From NCBI GenBank assembly GCA_015056055.1, contig SVHC01000022.1:1-48906 (forward strand): DNA of 48,906 nucleotides. The letters are read 5' to 3'. Each line of letters begins with the position of its first letter. The first letter of the stretch is position 1. Of this stretch, positions 31,205 to 39,590 are shown one piece after another. The stretch comes from Clostridiales bacterium. Its GTDB lineage: Bacteria; Bacillota; Clostridia; Christensenellales; Aristaeellaceae. The notes beneath the pieces were generated by a model, which was not told the DNA's origin, searched no databases, and saw nothing but the letters and a program-made list of their open reading frames with translations. Made by a program: the position numbers and the translations under genes.

Positions 31205-33283
31205 TTATTCTTCTTCGTCGTCTTCGCGCTTTGCGCTTTCGATGATCTTCTTGGCATCCATGGCGGGAACTTCCTCATAGCGCTCGAAACGCATGGAGAA
31301 GGAACCACGAGCCTGAGTCATGGAACGCAGGTCAGTCGCGTACTTGAACATTTCGGACTGCGGAACTTCAGCGATAACCTTCTGGAGGCCATCTTCCTGC
31401 TCCATGCCGGCGATGCGGCCACGACGCTTGTTCATATCACCGATGATATCGCCCATGTACTCGTCGGGTACGAGAACTTCAACGTGATAGATCGGCTCGA
31501 GGAGAACCGGAGAAGCGTCAACCAACTTCTTGAAAGCAAGACGGGTAGCAGTCTTGAAAGCCATTTCGGAGGAGTCTACCGGATGGTAGGAACCGAAGTG
31601 CAGCTTTGCAGTGATACCAACCATCGGGAAGCCGGCCAGAACACCCTTGCGAACGTTCTCATTTACGCCCTTTTCAACAGCGGGGATGAAGTTACGCGGT
31701 ACAACGCCGCCGACAACTGCATCTTCGAAGCGGATTTCTTCGCTGCCGTCTGCATTCGGGGAGAATTCAATAACAACGTGACCGAACTGACCATGACCAC
31801 CGGTCTGCTTCTTATGACGGCCTTCGCAGTCAAGGGTCTTGCGGATGGTCTCACGATACGGGATCTTGGGATCCTGCAGGATGCACTCTGCGCCGAACTT
31901 GCTGGCGAGCTTCTTGGTAACAACTTCCAGATGCATCTCGCCCAGACCGGAGAGCAGGCTCTCGGTGGTCTCAACGTTCTTCTCAACGCGGATGGTCGGA
32001 TCTTCTTCCATCAGGCGGCTGAGACCGGAGAATACCTTATCTTCTTCACCGGACTTCTTGGCATAAACTGCCATAGAAATGCAGGGAGCCGGGAACTGGA
32101 TGTCGGCATACTGAATGGGATTGGCGGCATCTGCGAGGGTGTGACCGGTATTAACGGTAACCAGCTTGGCCAGAGCGCCGATATCGCCGGCGATCAGCTT
32201 ATTGGTGGTGTTCTGCTTCTTACCACGCAGAACATAGATGGTGCCGGCCTTTTCAGCCTTCTCAGCATTTACATTGTAAAGGGCGGTATCGCCGGTGAGT
32301 TCACCGCTCATTACCTTGAAGATGGACAGCTTGCCAACAAAGGGGTCAGCCAGCGTCTTGAATACCTGTGCAGAGAACGGAGCAGAAACGTCGCATGCAC
32401 GCTCTACTTCTTCGCCGTTCTTCGGATTGGTACCGATAACTACGCTGTTTTCCGGAGAGGGCATGAGTTCGATGATGTTGTCCAGAACCTTGGCCAGACC
32501 AACGCGGTTGATGGAGGAGCAGCAAACTACCGGAACTACGGTGCCTTCTGCAATACCCTTGCGCATACCGATCATGATCTGCTCATCAGTGAGCTCGCCA
32601 TTCTCGAAGTAAGCTTCCATCAGCTCATCATCAGCGCCTGCAGCTGCTTCCATGATGGCTTCGCGTGCAGATGCAATTGCATCCTCTGCGCTTGCGGGAA
32701 CATCAACTTCCTTGAAGCTTTTGCCTTCGCCCATGAAAGCCTTATTCTTCAGAACGGATGCAACGCCTACAAACTGACCCTTATCCATGATCGGGATCTG
32801 GATGGGAGCGATGCAGGAGCCGTACTTATCGGTGATGGTAGCCAGAGCCTTGTCGAAGTTGGCATTCTCGCGATCCATCTGGTTGATAACGATCATGCGG
32901 GCAGTGTTGGTCTTTTCGCACATTGCCCATGCCTTTTCAGCGCCAACATTCAGGCCGCCAACGGCACCAACAGTAATGATTGCGCCTTCTGCCACGGTCA
33001 GCGGGCCGACCATTTCGCCTGCGAAATCGAAGTAGCCGGGAATGTCGATCAGGTTGATCTTGGTTTCCTTCCACTCCAGGGGAGCAAGCGCGGCCGAGAT
33101 CGAAATCGTTCGTCTGGTCTCTTCGGGATCGAAGTCAGTGGTGGTGGAACCGTCTTCTACACGGCCCTGACGGTCGATCGTACCGGTAGCAAAAAGCAGA
33201 GCTTCGACGAGCGTCGTCTTACCCTCACCGCCGTGGCCAACGACAGCGATGTTGCGGATGTTTTTGGTGCAATAGTCCTTCAT
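31205..33283 (-). CDS. EF-G-like translational GTPase, divergent paralog
   Basis: 692 residues from the ATG at 33281-33283 (GGGGAGG site). It has the five-domain EF-G layout: GTP-binding domain (1-~270), domain II, III (LSGLGEMHLEVV), IV (KIPYRETIRK, GGHGQFGHVVIEF) and V (EVLVPDEYMGDIIGDMNKRRGRI). G1 is GHGGEGKTTL, G4 is NQMD. Switch I reads RRTISIS where EF-G has RGITI, and G3 reads DIPGYFDF where EF-G has DTPGHVDF, so the catalytic His is Tyr. This matches the EF-G-like subgroup (EF-G2 type) seen alongside canonical fusA; a role in ribosome translocation or recycling is inferred. A stand-alone gene with strong codon bias, so probably well expressed. Confidence 0.9.
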   Translation of the reverse strand: MKDYCTKNIRNIAVVGHGGEGKTTLVEALLFATGTIDRQGRVEDGSTTTDFDPEETRRTISISAALAPLEWKETKINLIDIPGYFDFAGEMVGPLTVAEGAIITVGAVGGLNVGAEKAWAMCEKTNTARMIVINQMDRENANFDKALATITDKYGSCIAPIQIPIMDKGQFVGVASVLKNKAFMGEGKSFKEVDVPASAEDAIASAREAIMEAAAGADDELMEAYFENGELTDEQIMIGMRKGIAEGTVVPVVCCSSINRVGLAKVLDNIIELMPSPENSVVIGTNPKNGEEVERACDVSAPFSAQVFKTLADPFVGKLSIFKVMSGELTGDTALYNVNAEKAEKAGTIYVLRGKKQNTTNKLIAGDIGALAKLVTVNTGHTLADAANPIQYADIQFPAPCISMAVYAKKSGEEDKVFSGLSRLMEEDPTIRVEKNVETTESLLSGLGEMHLEVVTKKLASKFGAECILQDPKIPYRETIRKTLDCEGRHKKQTGGHGQFGHVVIEFSPNADGSEEIRFEDAVVGGVVPRNFIPAVEKGVNENVRKGVLAGFPMVGITAKLHFGSYHPVDSSEMAFKTATRLAFKKLVDASPVLLEPIYHVEVLVPDEYMGDIIGDMNKRRGRIAGMEQEDGLQKVIAEVPQSEMFKYATDLRSMTQARGSFSMRFERYEEVPAMDAKKIIESAKREDDEEE

Positions 33284-33324
33284 TGATAGTCCTCCCCGCA
33301 ATATAGATAAATGTGATTGAAAGC

Positions 33325-33352
33325 CTGATTTACAGCCAACGCAGTAAATCAG
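33325..33352 (-). other. Hairpin in the leader of the EF-G-like gene
   Basis: A perfect 9-bp stem CTGATTTAC/GTAAATCAG with a 10-base loop, about 40 bases before the ATG. It is not followed by a T-run, so it may control translation or stability (inference). Confidence 0.55.
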
Positions 33353-33376
33353 CGCTCGCATGAAAATCTATCTTAT

Positions 33377-33405
33377 ATTTTAACAGAAAATCCTGCAATT
33401 GTGAA
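33377..33405 (-). promoter_or_regulatory. Promoter of the EF-G-like gene
   Basis: TTCACA (33400-33405), 17 bases, TAAAAT (33377-33382) on the minus strand. An overlapping alternative is TTGCAG-17-TAAGAT. Confidence 0.65.
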
Positions 33406-33454
33406 CCCCCAAAATTAAAGGAATTTCAGGCTTTCTTGTTGAAATATTCTACCT

Positions 33455-34732
33455 ATGAATATTAAGTTATATTATAAAAATGTTATGTGCAGACTTTTTA
33501 CTGTTGCAATCGTACTGATTCTGCTTCCGCAGGTCGCTCTGTGTGAAAATCACTCGCGTGATGAAGTTCGCGAAATGTACAGTCAATTGTACGCAAAGCC
33601 TGCACGCACGCCTTATGCGGTTGTTCCCGATGCTTCCGCCTTTTCTGCCGGTGCACTTACATGGGATGCTCAGATGCAGGCAATGAACTATACCCGTTTC
33701 ATGCGTTATCTAGCGTATCTCCCCTATGACCTTACGCTTGATAACATAGCTGTTGAAAAAGCACAAAATGCCGCTCTCCTGCTTGCTGCAACGGATATGC
33801 TCTCACATACGCCCGAAAAGCCGGCAGGCATGGAGGAGAGCTTGTACTCCTCTGCTTACTACACTTGCTCAACTAGCAACATTGCTGCATTCAACTGGTT
33901 TACGGACGATATGTTGCTTGTGAGTCTTGACTATTTCATGCAGGACGAGGCTGACTACAATCTTCCGGCTCTTGGACATCGCCGCTGGATACTCTCTCCC
34001 CGGCTGCAAAAAACGGGGTTTGGTCTTGCCAATTCCGAATCCGGCGTAAGTTACACGGTTATGCATGTAATGGATTTTTCCGCCGAAAAGCCCGATTATC
34101 TGCACATTGACTGGCCATCTGCAGGAGCTTTCCCCGCAGAACTTATGACGGAAGGAACCCCTTGGTCCGTTTCATTAAATCCTGATAAGTTTGACATGGA
34201 AGCAAGTTCGCCTTCCATCAAACTCACTGAAACCGTCAGCGGCGCACAGTTTGCATTTACGCTTCCTTCTTTTGAACCCCGTGCAAATTACTATGCAATC
34301 AATCACGAAAGCTATGGTGAGGGTTCCTGCCTTATTTTCCGCCCGGATCTCTCTTCTGCAGGTCTTCACGGCTATGAGCAGAATCAAATCTGGGAAGTGG
34401 AAATTTCCGGCCTCGTCACTGTAGAAGGCGAAATAACCACGATTTCCTATTCCGTTGAAATCATCTCTCTTGAGCCAATTGAACCCGTTGCCGTTGAAAT
34501 TGACCCACAGTCGCTTTCTTTGGCTCCCGGCGAAACGTACGCTCTGTCTGCACTGGTAATTCCTTCGTGGGCGGATGATCTTTCCGTCCTATACGAAAGC
34601 AGCGATCCCGCTATTGCCACAGTTGACGAAAGCGGTCTTGTAACCGCTATTGCCGAGGGCTGCTGCACTATTACCGCAATCACAGTAAACGGCGAATCCG
34701 ACGTATGCACCTTAACGGTTTCTGCAAAATAA
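33455..34732 (+). CDS. Secreted CAP-domain protein with C-terminal Ig-like (BIG2) domain
   Basis: 425 residues from the ATG at 33455. A hydrophobic segment (about 11-30, VAIVLILLPQVALC) is a signal peptide. The middle (about 60-330) looks like a CAP/SCP-type domain, with LGHRRWILSPRLQKTGFG as the clearest motif and a long insertion. Residues about 340-425 form a BIG2-like Ig domain (LSLAPGETYALSALVIPSWADD, IATVDESGLVTAIAEGCCTITA). No ribosome binding site is visible at the ATG or at the in-frame ATG at 33485, so the start is uncertain. No cell-wall sorting signal is seen; the protein is probably released or held by the Ig domain. Function unknown. Confidence 0.83.
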   Translation: MNIKLYYKNVMCRLFTVAIVLILLPQVALCENHSRDEVREMYSQLYAKPARTPYAVVPDASAFSAGALTWDAQMQAMNYTRFMRYLAYLPYDLTLDNIAVEKAQNAALLLAATDMLSHTPEKPAGMEESLYSSAYYTCSTSNIAAFNWFTDDMLLVSLDYFMQDEADYNLPALGHRRWILSPRLQKTGFGLANSESGVSYTVMHVMDFSAEKPDYLHIDWPSAGAFPAELMTEGTPWSVSLNPDKFDMEASSPSIKLTETVSGAQFAFTLPSFEPRANYYAINHESYGEGSCLIFRPDLSSAGLHGYEQNQIWEVEISGLVTVEGEITTISYSVEIISLEPIEPVAVEIDPQSLSLAPGETYALSALVIPSWADDLSVLYESSDPAIATVDESGLVTAIAEGCCTITAITVNGESDVCTLTVSAK

Positions 34733-34748
34733 ACATCCTTAAGCATTA

Positions 34749-34784
34749 CAGCGCCCGGAACCTTATTAATGGTTCCGGGCGCTG
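34749..34784. terminator. Stable hairpin between convergent CAP and metalloprotease genes
   Basis: A perfect 14-bp stem CAGCGCCCGGAACC/GGTTCCGGGCGCTG with an eight-base loop, midway between two converging genes. The flanking T-tracts are poor on both strands, so termination is probable from position and stability but not certain. Confidence 0.65.
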
Positions 34785-34794
34785 TTGCATAGCT

Positions 34795-35937
34795 TTAATT
34801 TGCTTTTTCGTCTGCAATCACCATTAGCTCGCGCTCAGACCGCATTTCACCCGGATACGGATATCGCTTTGCGCACTTGTCAAACTGTTTTCTGATTGCT
34901 TCTGCCTTGGCGGTGTCTTTTTCGGAAAGCAGGGCAACTGCGTATTCCACGCGCTTCACGGAGGGAAAAGTCTTCATCTGCTTCATGAATGTTTTTATTT
35001 CTTTTGTAAGCATTCCTTCGATTGTTTCCCTGCGGTTTTCCCCTACCGTTTCGCAATAAATACGATCACAGATGACAAGATTTCGATGGATGCCATTCAT
35101 TCCGGAAGCCTTTGCAAGCATATGTTGCATAAGCCTGTCTGCCTCAGCAAACTTCTTTTCATCCATCAGCCTGTTGCATGCAAATACCCCCTGCGCAGCC
35201 ACCAAATTGTTTTTCATTGCTGCATCGCCGGGAACTGCAAACCATTCTTCGGGCATATCACAAAGACGCACACCCTGTGAAATTTGCTCATTTACTTTCA
35301 ATTGTATCCATAATGCGCGCATTGCATCCGGATTCTTTCCCAGCGAAAAGGCATTGTATCCGTCATTATCGACTCCACCCATGCGCATAGGCACGCCGTT
35401 TACAAGCGCAAAACCGAAGCCGATTACACTGAACATGAGCAGCAATGCCGCAAAAGATGCAGTTTCAGGCATTGCAAAATAGATGCACAATGCTATTACA
35501 GCCGTTACAACGTTCATAACGGAGCCGCCGAGATTATACAGCATCACAGGTATCTTTCCGTCTTTTATGTCAGGCGGCGACATAAGACATTGACCTCCTG
35601 TTCCTGCAATGGAAAGCCTGCGAAATCGAATTGCATTTCCTTCTTTTACCCATATCCAGCTGAATATTCTGAAAGAGCAGAAACCGTATCCCGATGCCAG
35701 ACCGAATACAAGGTGACCCGCTTCATGGACAACAATCTGCACAATCATTGCCAAATACATCGCGATAATCATCAGCAAAAAGAGCAGCAATTCGGGCACA
35801 TCAGATTGACCGTTCATGGCAATTCTGTTCATTATATCCACGATCATCATTCCACACAAGCCGCCAATCAGAATAAATACGGCCATCACAGCACACTGCT
35901 GCCAGGCAATATGACGTTTTTTTGATTTATTTCCCAT
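34795..35937 (-). CDS. M50-like membrane metalloprotease
   Basis: 380 residues from the ATG at 35935-35937 (AAAGGCG site). Hydrophobic segments occupy about 12-40, 50-75, 130-185. The zinc motif HEAGH (71-75) lies in a membrane helix, and a matching third ligand motif NGVPMRMGGVDNDG (about 180-193) follows, as in site-2-type proteases. The C-terminal ~180 residues are soluble and helical with repeat-like pairs, possibly TPR-like. It is the last gene after an alpha/beta hydrolase and an MFS carrier (4-base gap), so the three are probably co-transcribed. Substrate unknown. Confidence 0.85.
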   Translation of the reverse strand: MGNKSKKRHIAWQQCAVMAVFILIGGLCGMMIVDIMNRIAMNGQSDVPELLLFLLMIIAMYLAMIVQIVVHEAGHLVFGLASGYGFCSFRIFSWIWVKEGNAIRFRRLSIAGTGGQCLMSPPDIKDGKIPVMLYNLGGSVMNVVTAVIALCIYFAMPETASFAALLLMFSVIGFGFALVNGVPMRMGGVDNDGYNAFSLGKNPDAMRALWIQLKVNEQISQGVRLCDMPEEWFAVPGDAAMKNNLVAAQGVFACNRLMDEKKFAEADRLMQHMLAKASGMNGIHRNLVICDRIYCETVGENRRETIEGMLTKEIKTFMKQMKTFPSVKRVEYAVALLSEKDTAKAEAIRKQFDKCAKRYPYPGEMRSERELMVIADEKAN

Positions 35938-35941
35938 GAAT

Positions 35942-37177
35942 CTATTCGCCTTTCGCCTTTCTAAAATAACGCAGGCTGAATACCAGTGCAATTACGCCAA
36001 GTATCGGGAAGATTGCTGCCGTCAGCATTCCTACCTTCATACCAATCTGCTCTGCAGTCATGGAGAAGGTTTCCGCAAGACTTACAGCCCAGCTGCTTGC
36101 CGCAACATTGTCTACCACGATGCCCAGCATCTGCGGAGCAACCGAAGCACCGAAGTCGCCGCCCGCCGCCATCAAGGCATAAGCAGCAACACCGGGCGCA
36201 GGAATCTTTTCCTCCATAAGGATAAGCATACCCGGCCAGAGCATCGATGTAAAAGGTCCGGTCAAAACGCATGCAATCATCGATACCGCAGAATTCTGCG
36301 AAAGCGCTGCTACCAGATAGCACACCACTGCGCCGCACATACTCCAAAGCAGAACCTTTGAAATATTCTTTCCGTATTTTGCGTATGCCGTTCTTACAAG
36401 GCCAAGCAGTACTGCAAAGAGGCACAGGCCAAGGATATCACCCATTGCCTTGGAAATTCCCAATGCATTTTCAACATAGCCGGAAATCCAGTTCGTCATT
36501 CCGTTTTCTGCTGCACTGCCAAGGAAAATGCACAACACGCACAGTGCAAGGGAAATATTTCTCTTTTTTGCCGTTCCTTTTTCACTTCCATGCGAAAGCT
36601 CCATCTCCGGCAACGGCGAAGTGCAAAACAGATAGAACGAAACAAGCGGAAGCATTGCCCAGAACATAGCCAGATACATCCAGTTTTCCGTTCCGAATAC
36701 TTTTAAGAATACCGTGCTTACGATAACAACCATCGTAACGCCATATGCATATAGTGAATGCAGCGTGCTCATATCACGATCCGGATTATCCGAAGGAAGC
36801 GCAGCAACAGTGGGGCTGAGAAGCACTTCATTCAATCCGGCCGCAATCGAAAAAATAATGGTTCCAACCAGCAATCCTGCATAAGCATGCTGAGGTACTA
36901 TCATGGGAATCAGTGCGTATGTAAGCAAACCGATAGAAGTCAGAACCGGCATAATCTTAAGCGTCTTACGAGCATTAAAATACTTCGTAAAGAAGCTAAA
37001 GATCAAATCAACAGCCAACTGCGTGCAAAAATTTGTCACTACCAGCGTTCCAAGCAGCGTATACGATATTCCATACATCTCCCTGAAAGTCAGAAAAAGA
37101 ATCGGCGGAAGGCTGAATACCGAAGACATTGCCAGATAAGTATAGAAACATGCCCACTTCGTTCTCTTGAAATTCAT
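35942..37177 (-). CDS. MFS transporter
   Basis: Major facilitator carrier of 411 residues with about twelve hydrophobic helices and a charged central loop (MELSHGSEKGTAKKRN, about 200-220). The N-terminal half shows FFTKYFNARKTLKIMPV, a variant of the MFS loop 2-3 motif, and helix 5 SIAAGLNEVLLSPTVAALP. This resembles sugar/nucleoside-type or FucP-like MFS proteins, but the substrate is unknown. Start ATG with an AAGGGG site. It lies between an alpha/beta hydrolase and a membrane protease in an apparent operon, suggesting import or export of a compound that the hydrolase acts on (inference). Confidence 0.9.
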   Translation of the reverse strand: MNFKRTKWACFYTYLAMSSVFSLPPILFLTFREMYGISYTLLGTLVVTNFCTQLAVDLIFSFFTKYFNARKTLKIMPVLTSIGLLTYALIPMIVPQHAYAGLLVGTIIFSIAAGLNEVLLSPTVAALPSDNPDRDMSTLHSLYAYGVTMVVIVSTVFLKVFGTENWMYLAMFWAMLPLVSFYLFCTSPLPEMELSHGSEKGTAKKRNISLALCVLCIFLGSAAENGMTNWISGYVENALGISKAMGDILGLCLFAVLLGLVRTAYAKYGKNISKVLLWSMCGAVVCYLVAALSQNSAVSMIACVLTGPFTSMLWPGMLILMEEKIPAPGVAAYALMAAGGDFGASVAPQMLGIVVDNVAASSWAVSLAETFSMTAEQIGMKVGMLTAAIFPILGVIALVFSLRYFRKAKGE

Positions 37178-37188
37178 ACTTTATCCCC

Positions 37189-37935
37189 TTATTTGTTTTT
37201 TGCCCACACGGCATGCTCTACAAACCGGATAATCGGCGTAGTATCTTCAAGGCTGTGCGGATGGTGATCGCATTCAGGCTTTACAATTTGCACAATTTCT
37301 CCGTCTGCTGCTTTCACAATGTCGTATAGAATCTTTCCATTTTCTTCGTAGGGAACTACCTGATCCTTTGCACCGCATACAAGAATAATCGGAATATGGT
37401 TTTCCAGAATCGGCCCGATGTTGTCAATGGGATGGTTTCGGTAGTTGATAAGAGACGACTTTGTATGCCCGGTGGCTTGCACCATTTCTTCATACATTCC
37501 GCTGTCTTCCCTTGCCTGCCCCATACTGCACGGACAGCTGAGCAGGTTGAGTACCGGTGCATCCAGATAAAGCGCCGCCACTCGCTGCGGATATCGTGCA
37601 GCAAAATACACTGCCTGCATCCCGCCGCAACTCATGCCCACAGGAACACATGCTTCCGCAAGGCCGAATTCCGATACAAGATGCCTGCAGAGCATTTCCT
37701 TTGCATCGTCATCAGAAGGAACATGCCAGCGCGTCTGATTTTCAATATATGCCAGGTGCCATCCTCTCGCAAGCATATCCAGTTCAAACTGCGGAAACGC
37801 ACCAAAGTATTCGGTTTTCAAAAGCCAGTTTTTGCATGCATTGCGCTTTCCCGGAATAACCAGTTTGGCCTTGCGCCCATCAAGCACAAAATCCAGCATT
37901 TTAAAGCCATTCCATACAGATTCAAAATACTCCAT
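37189..37935 (-). CDS. Alpha/beta hydrolase
   Basis: Soluble 248-residue hydrolase with a Ser-Asp-His triad: nucleophile in GMSCGGMQA (Ser about 102), Asp in CGAKDQVVP (about 191), His in CDHHPHSLED (about 227). No signal peptide, so cytosolic. The sequence around the nucleophile (VPVGMSCGG) and the DLDMLARGW segment resemble prolyl oligopeptidase/esterase-like hydrolases. It starts the operon with the MFS carrier and metalloprotease. The ATG has a GGGAGG site. The substrate is unknown. Confidence 0.88.
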   Translation of the reverse strand: MEYFESVWNGFKMLDFVLDGRKAKLVIPGKRNACKNWLLKTEYFGAFPQFELDMLARGWHLAYIENQTRWHVPSDDDAKEMLCRHLVSEFGLAEACVPVGMSCGGMQAVYFAARYPQRVAALYLDAPVLNLLSCPCSMGQAREDSGMYEEMVQATGHTKSSLINYRNHPIDNIGPILENHIPIILVCGAKDQVVPYEENGKILYDIVKAADGEIVQIVKPECDHHPHSLEDTTPIIRFVEHAVWAKNK

Positions 37936-37975
37936 ACTCTGCCTCCCTTCTCGAAGGTATCCACGCGTTTAAATA

Positions 37976-38003
37976 CAGGGTCCTCTCCGGAGAGAGAACC
38001 CTG
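37976..38003 (-). terminator. Terminator after yebC
   Basis: CAGGGT-CTCTC/GAGAG-ACCCTG stem with one mismatch and a four-base loop; on the minus strand it is followed by ATTTAAAC, a weak T-tract. It separates yebC from the hydrolase operon. Confidence 0.7.
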
Positions 38004-38018
38004 CAAAATATTCTTTGA

Positions 38019-38765
38019 TTATTCTTCTTCGTCTTCCTCAGGCAAATTGGCGTTGTGCCATACGCTCTGAGTATCGTCGTAATCCTCAAGCCAGTCAATC
38101 AGCTTGACAACCTTTTCTACGGTTTCCGGATCGGTTACGTCCACGGTATTGTTGGGAACCATGGCGCGCTCCGCATTCAGGAACGTGCAGCCGGCATTTT
38201 CCAGATTCTCACGAACCTCGGAGAAATCATTGGGGTCGGTGTAAACCGTAGCCACACCGTCGCCAATCTCAACATCTGCAGCGCCTGCATCCAGAGCGAG
38301 CATCATCAGCTCATCCTCATCCAGACCCTTGGAGTTATCCAGCTCGATAACGCCCTTGCGCTCGAACATCCATGCAACGCAGCCGTTAGCACCCATGGAG
38401 CCGCCGTTCTTATCGAAAATATGGCGAACTTCGCTTGCTGCACGGTTGAGGTTGTCGGTAACGATCTCAACGATAACAGCTACGCCGCCCGGAGCATATC
38501 CTTCATAGGTGATCTCTTTATAGTTAGCGCCGTCACCTTCGCCCGCTGCCTTTTTAATGGAGCGGTTGATGTTATCATTGGGCATGTTGGATGCCTTTGC
38601 CTTTGCGATAACGTCGCGCAGCTTGTTATTGGAAGCCGGGTCAGGACCGCCCTCACGAACGGCAATTGCAATTTCACGGCCAATCTTGGTAAAAATCTTA
38701 CCGCGCTGTGCGTCAGTCTTTTCTTTCTTGTGCTTGATGGTAGACCATTTGTTATGTCCGGACAT
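38019..38765 (-). CDS. YebC/PmpR family translation and regulatory protein
   Basis: 248 residues, the normal family length. The N-terminal signature MSGHNKWSTIKHKKEKTDAQ, the KIGREIAIAVREGGPDP helix and the C-terminal acidic tail are conserved. The family was first described as DNA-binding regulators; recent work shows that YebC helps ribosomes translate proline stretches (established for the family, not shown here). It is divergent from recX with a good promoter in the gap. The start has a GGGGGCG site. Confidence 0.95.
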   Translation of the reverse strand: MSGHNKWSTIKHKKEKTDAQRGKIFTKIGREIAIAVREGGPDPASNNKLRDVIAKAKASNMPNDNINRSIKKAAGEGDGANYKEITYEGYAPGGVAVIVEIVTDNLNRAASEVRHIFDKNGGSMGANGCVAWMFERKGVIELDNSKGLDEDELMMLALDAGAADVEIGDGVATVYTDPNDFSEVRENLENAGCTFLNAERAMVPNNTVDVTDPETVEKVVKLIDWLEDYDDTQSVWHNANLPEEDEEE

Positions 38766-38796
38766 AAATACGCCCCCTGCTTTGTTTCGTCTACTT

Positions 38797-38826
38797 ATAA
38801 TACCACAAAAAGCCCCCTGCCGTCAA
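38797..38826 (-). promoter_or_regulatory. Promoter of yebC
   Basis: TTGACG (38821-38826), 18 bases, TATTAT (38797-38802) preceded by TGG on the minus strand. Confidence 0.72.
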
Positions 38827-38834
38827 TGCGGCGA

Positions 38835-38863
38835 TTGAATTTCCACGCAAAATCTGATATAAT
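38835..38863 (+). promoter_or_regulatory. Promoter of recX
   Basis: TTGAAT (38835-38840), 17 bases, TATAAT (38858-38863), 20 bases before the GGAGG site. Confidence 0.78.
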
Positions 38864-38884
38864 TTACGCACTGGAGGCACATTT

Positions 38885-39523
38885 ATGTACATAATTTGTG
38901 AAATTCGCCGCGAACGCGGTCTTGTATCCCTGTGTGCAGACGGTACTGTGCTTATCACTGTGCGCGCCTGCGACCTCGAATCGCACCCTGTTTTTGAAGG
39001 GGACGAAATTGATATTGACGAATATTCCGCAAAAATGGCATCTGTGCAGTTCGCAGATGCCTATGAAGCAGCCCTTTCGATGCTGGACCGCTCCGCAAAA
39101 ACCGCATGGCAGATATCTTCTTCTCTCGCACGAAAAGGCTTTGTAACCGATGCCATCGAAAGCGTCATTGCCCGCCTCACGGAAAATCGCCTGATTGACG
39201 ACAGACATTTTGCCGAAAGGATGACGGAATCTGCCGGACGCAGCGGAAGCGGAATTTACGCCATCAAACAAAAAATGCGTGCCAAGGGTATTTCAGAGGA
39301 CGATATTGAAAATGCCGTTTCAGCCATCGACCCGGAGGAACAGCTTGCCGCAGCAAGTGCCTTAGCAAAAAAGCTTGCGCCGCGCTACAGCAGCGAACCG
39401 CGTCCAAAGGCCCGTGCAAAACTTTCTCAAGCCCTCGCCCGCCGCGGCTTCTCATGGGATGTAATCTCTTCCGCTCTTGAAAACATCAATTTTTCCGAAG
39501 AAGAATTCGACGAATTCTGTTGA
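38885..39523 (+). CDS. recX: Regulatory protein RecX
   Basis: Modulates RecA filaments, usually by capping and limiting their growth. 212 residues built of three tandem three-helix RecX repeats: the first around ALSMLDRSAKTAWQISSSLARKGF, the second around LIDDRHFAERMTESAGRSGSG with IKQKMRAKGIS, the third near the end with KLSQALARRGFSWDVISSAL. RecA is not in this window, but separated recA and recX are common. GGAGG precedes the ATG. A single-gene unit with a good promoter and a terminator. Confidence 0.93.
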   Translation: MYIICEIRRERGLVSLCADGTVLITVRACDLESHPVFEGDEIDIDEYSAKMASVQFADAYEAALSMLDRSAKTAWQISSSLARKGFVTDAIESVIARLTENRLIDDRHFAERMTESAGRSGSGIYAIKQKMRAKGISEDDIENAVSAIDPEEQLAAASALAKKLAPRYSSEPRPKARAKLSQALARRGFSWDVISSALENINFSEEEFDEFC

Positions 39524-39532
39524 TTCCGAAAC

Positions 39533-39574
39533 AAATGCAGCTCCATGCCACCTTATCGGCTTGGAGCTGCATTT
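39533..39574. terminator. Bidirectional terminator between recX and the M16 peptidase gene
   Basis: A stem AAATGCAGCTCCA/TGGAGCTGCATTT of about 13 bp with a 16-base loop between converging genes, T-rich on both sides. Confidence 0.82.
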
Positions 39575-39590
39575 ATTTAGATTATCACAT

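Noticed and set aside
31484-33286. A 600-codon open frame antisense to the EF-G-like gene
   Set aside because: It has no family motif and follows from the biased codons of the real gene. Similar long antisense frames lie opposite pgk, gpmI and pnp.
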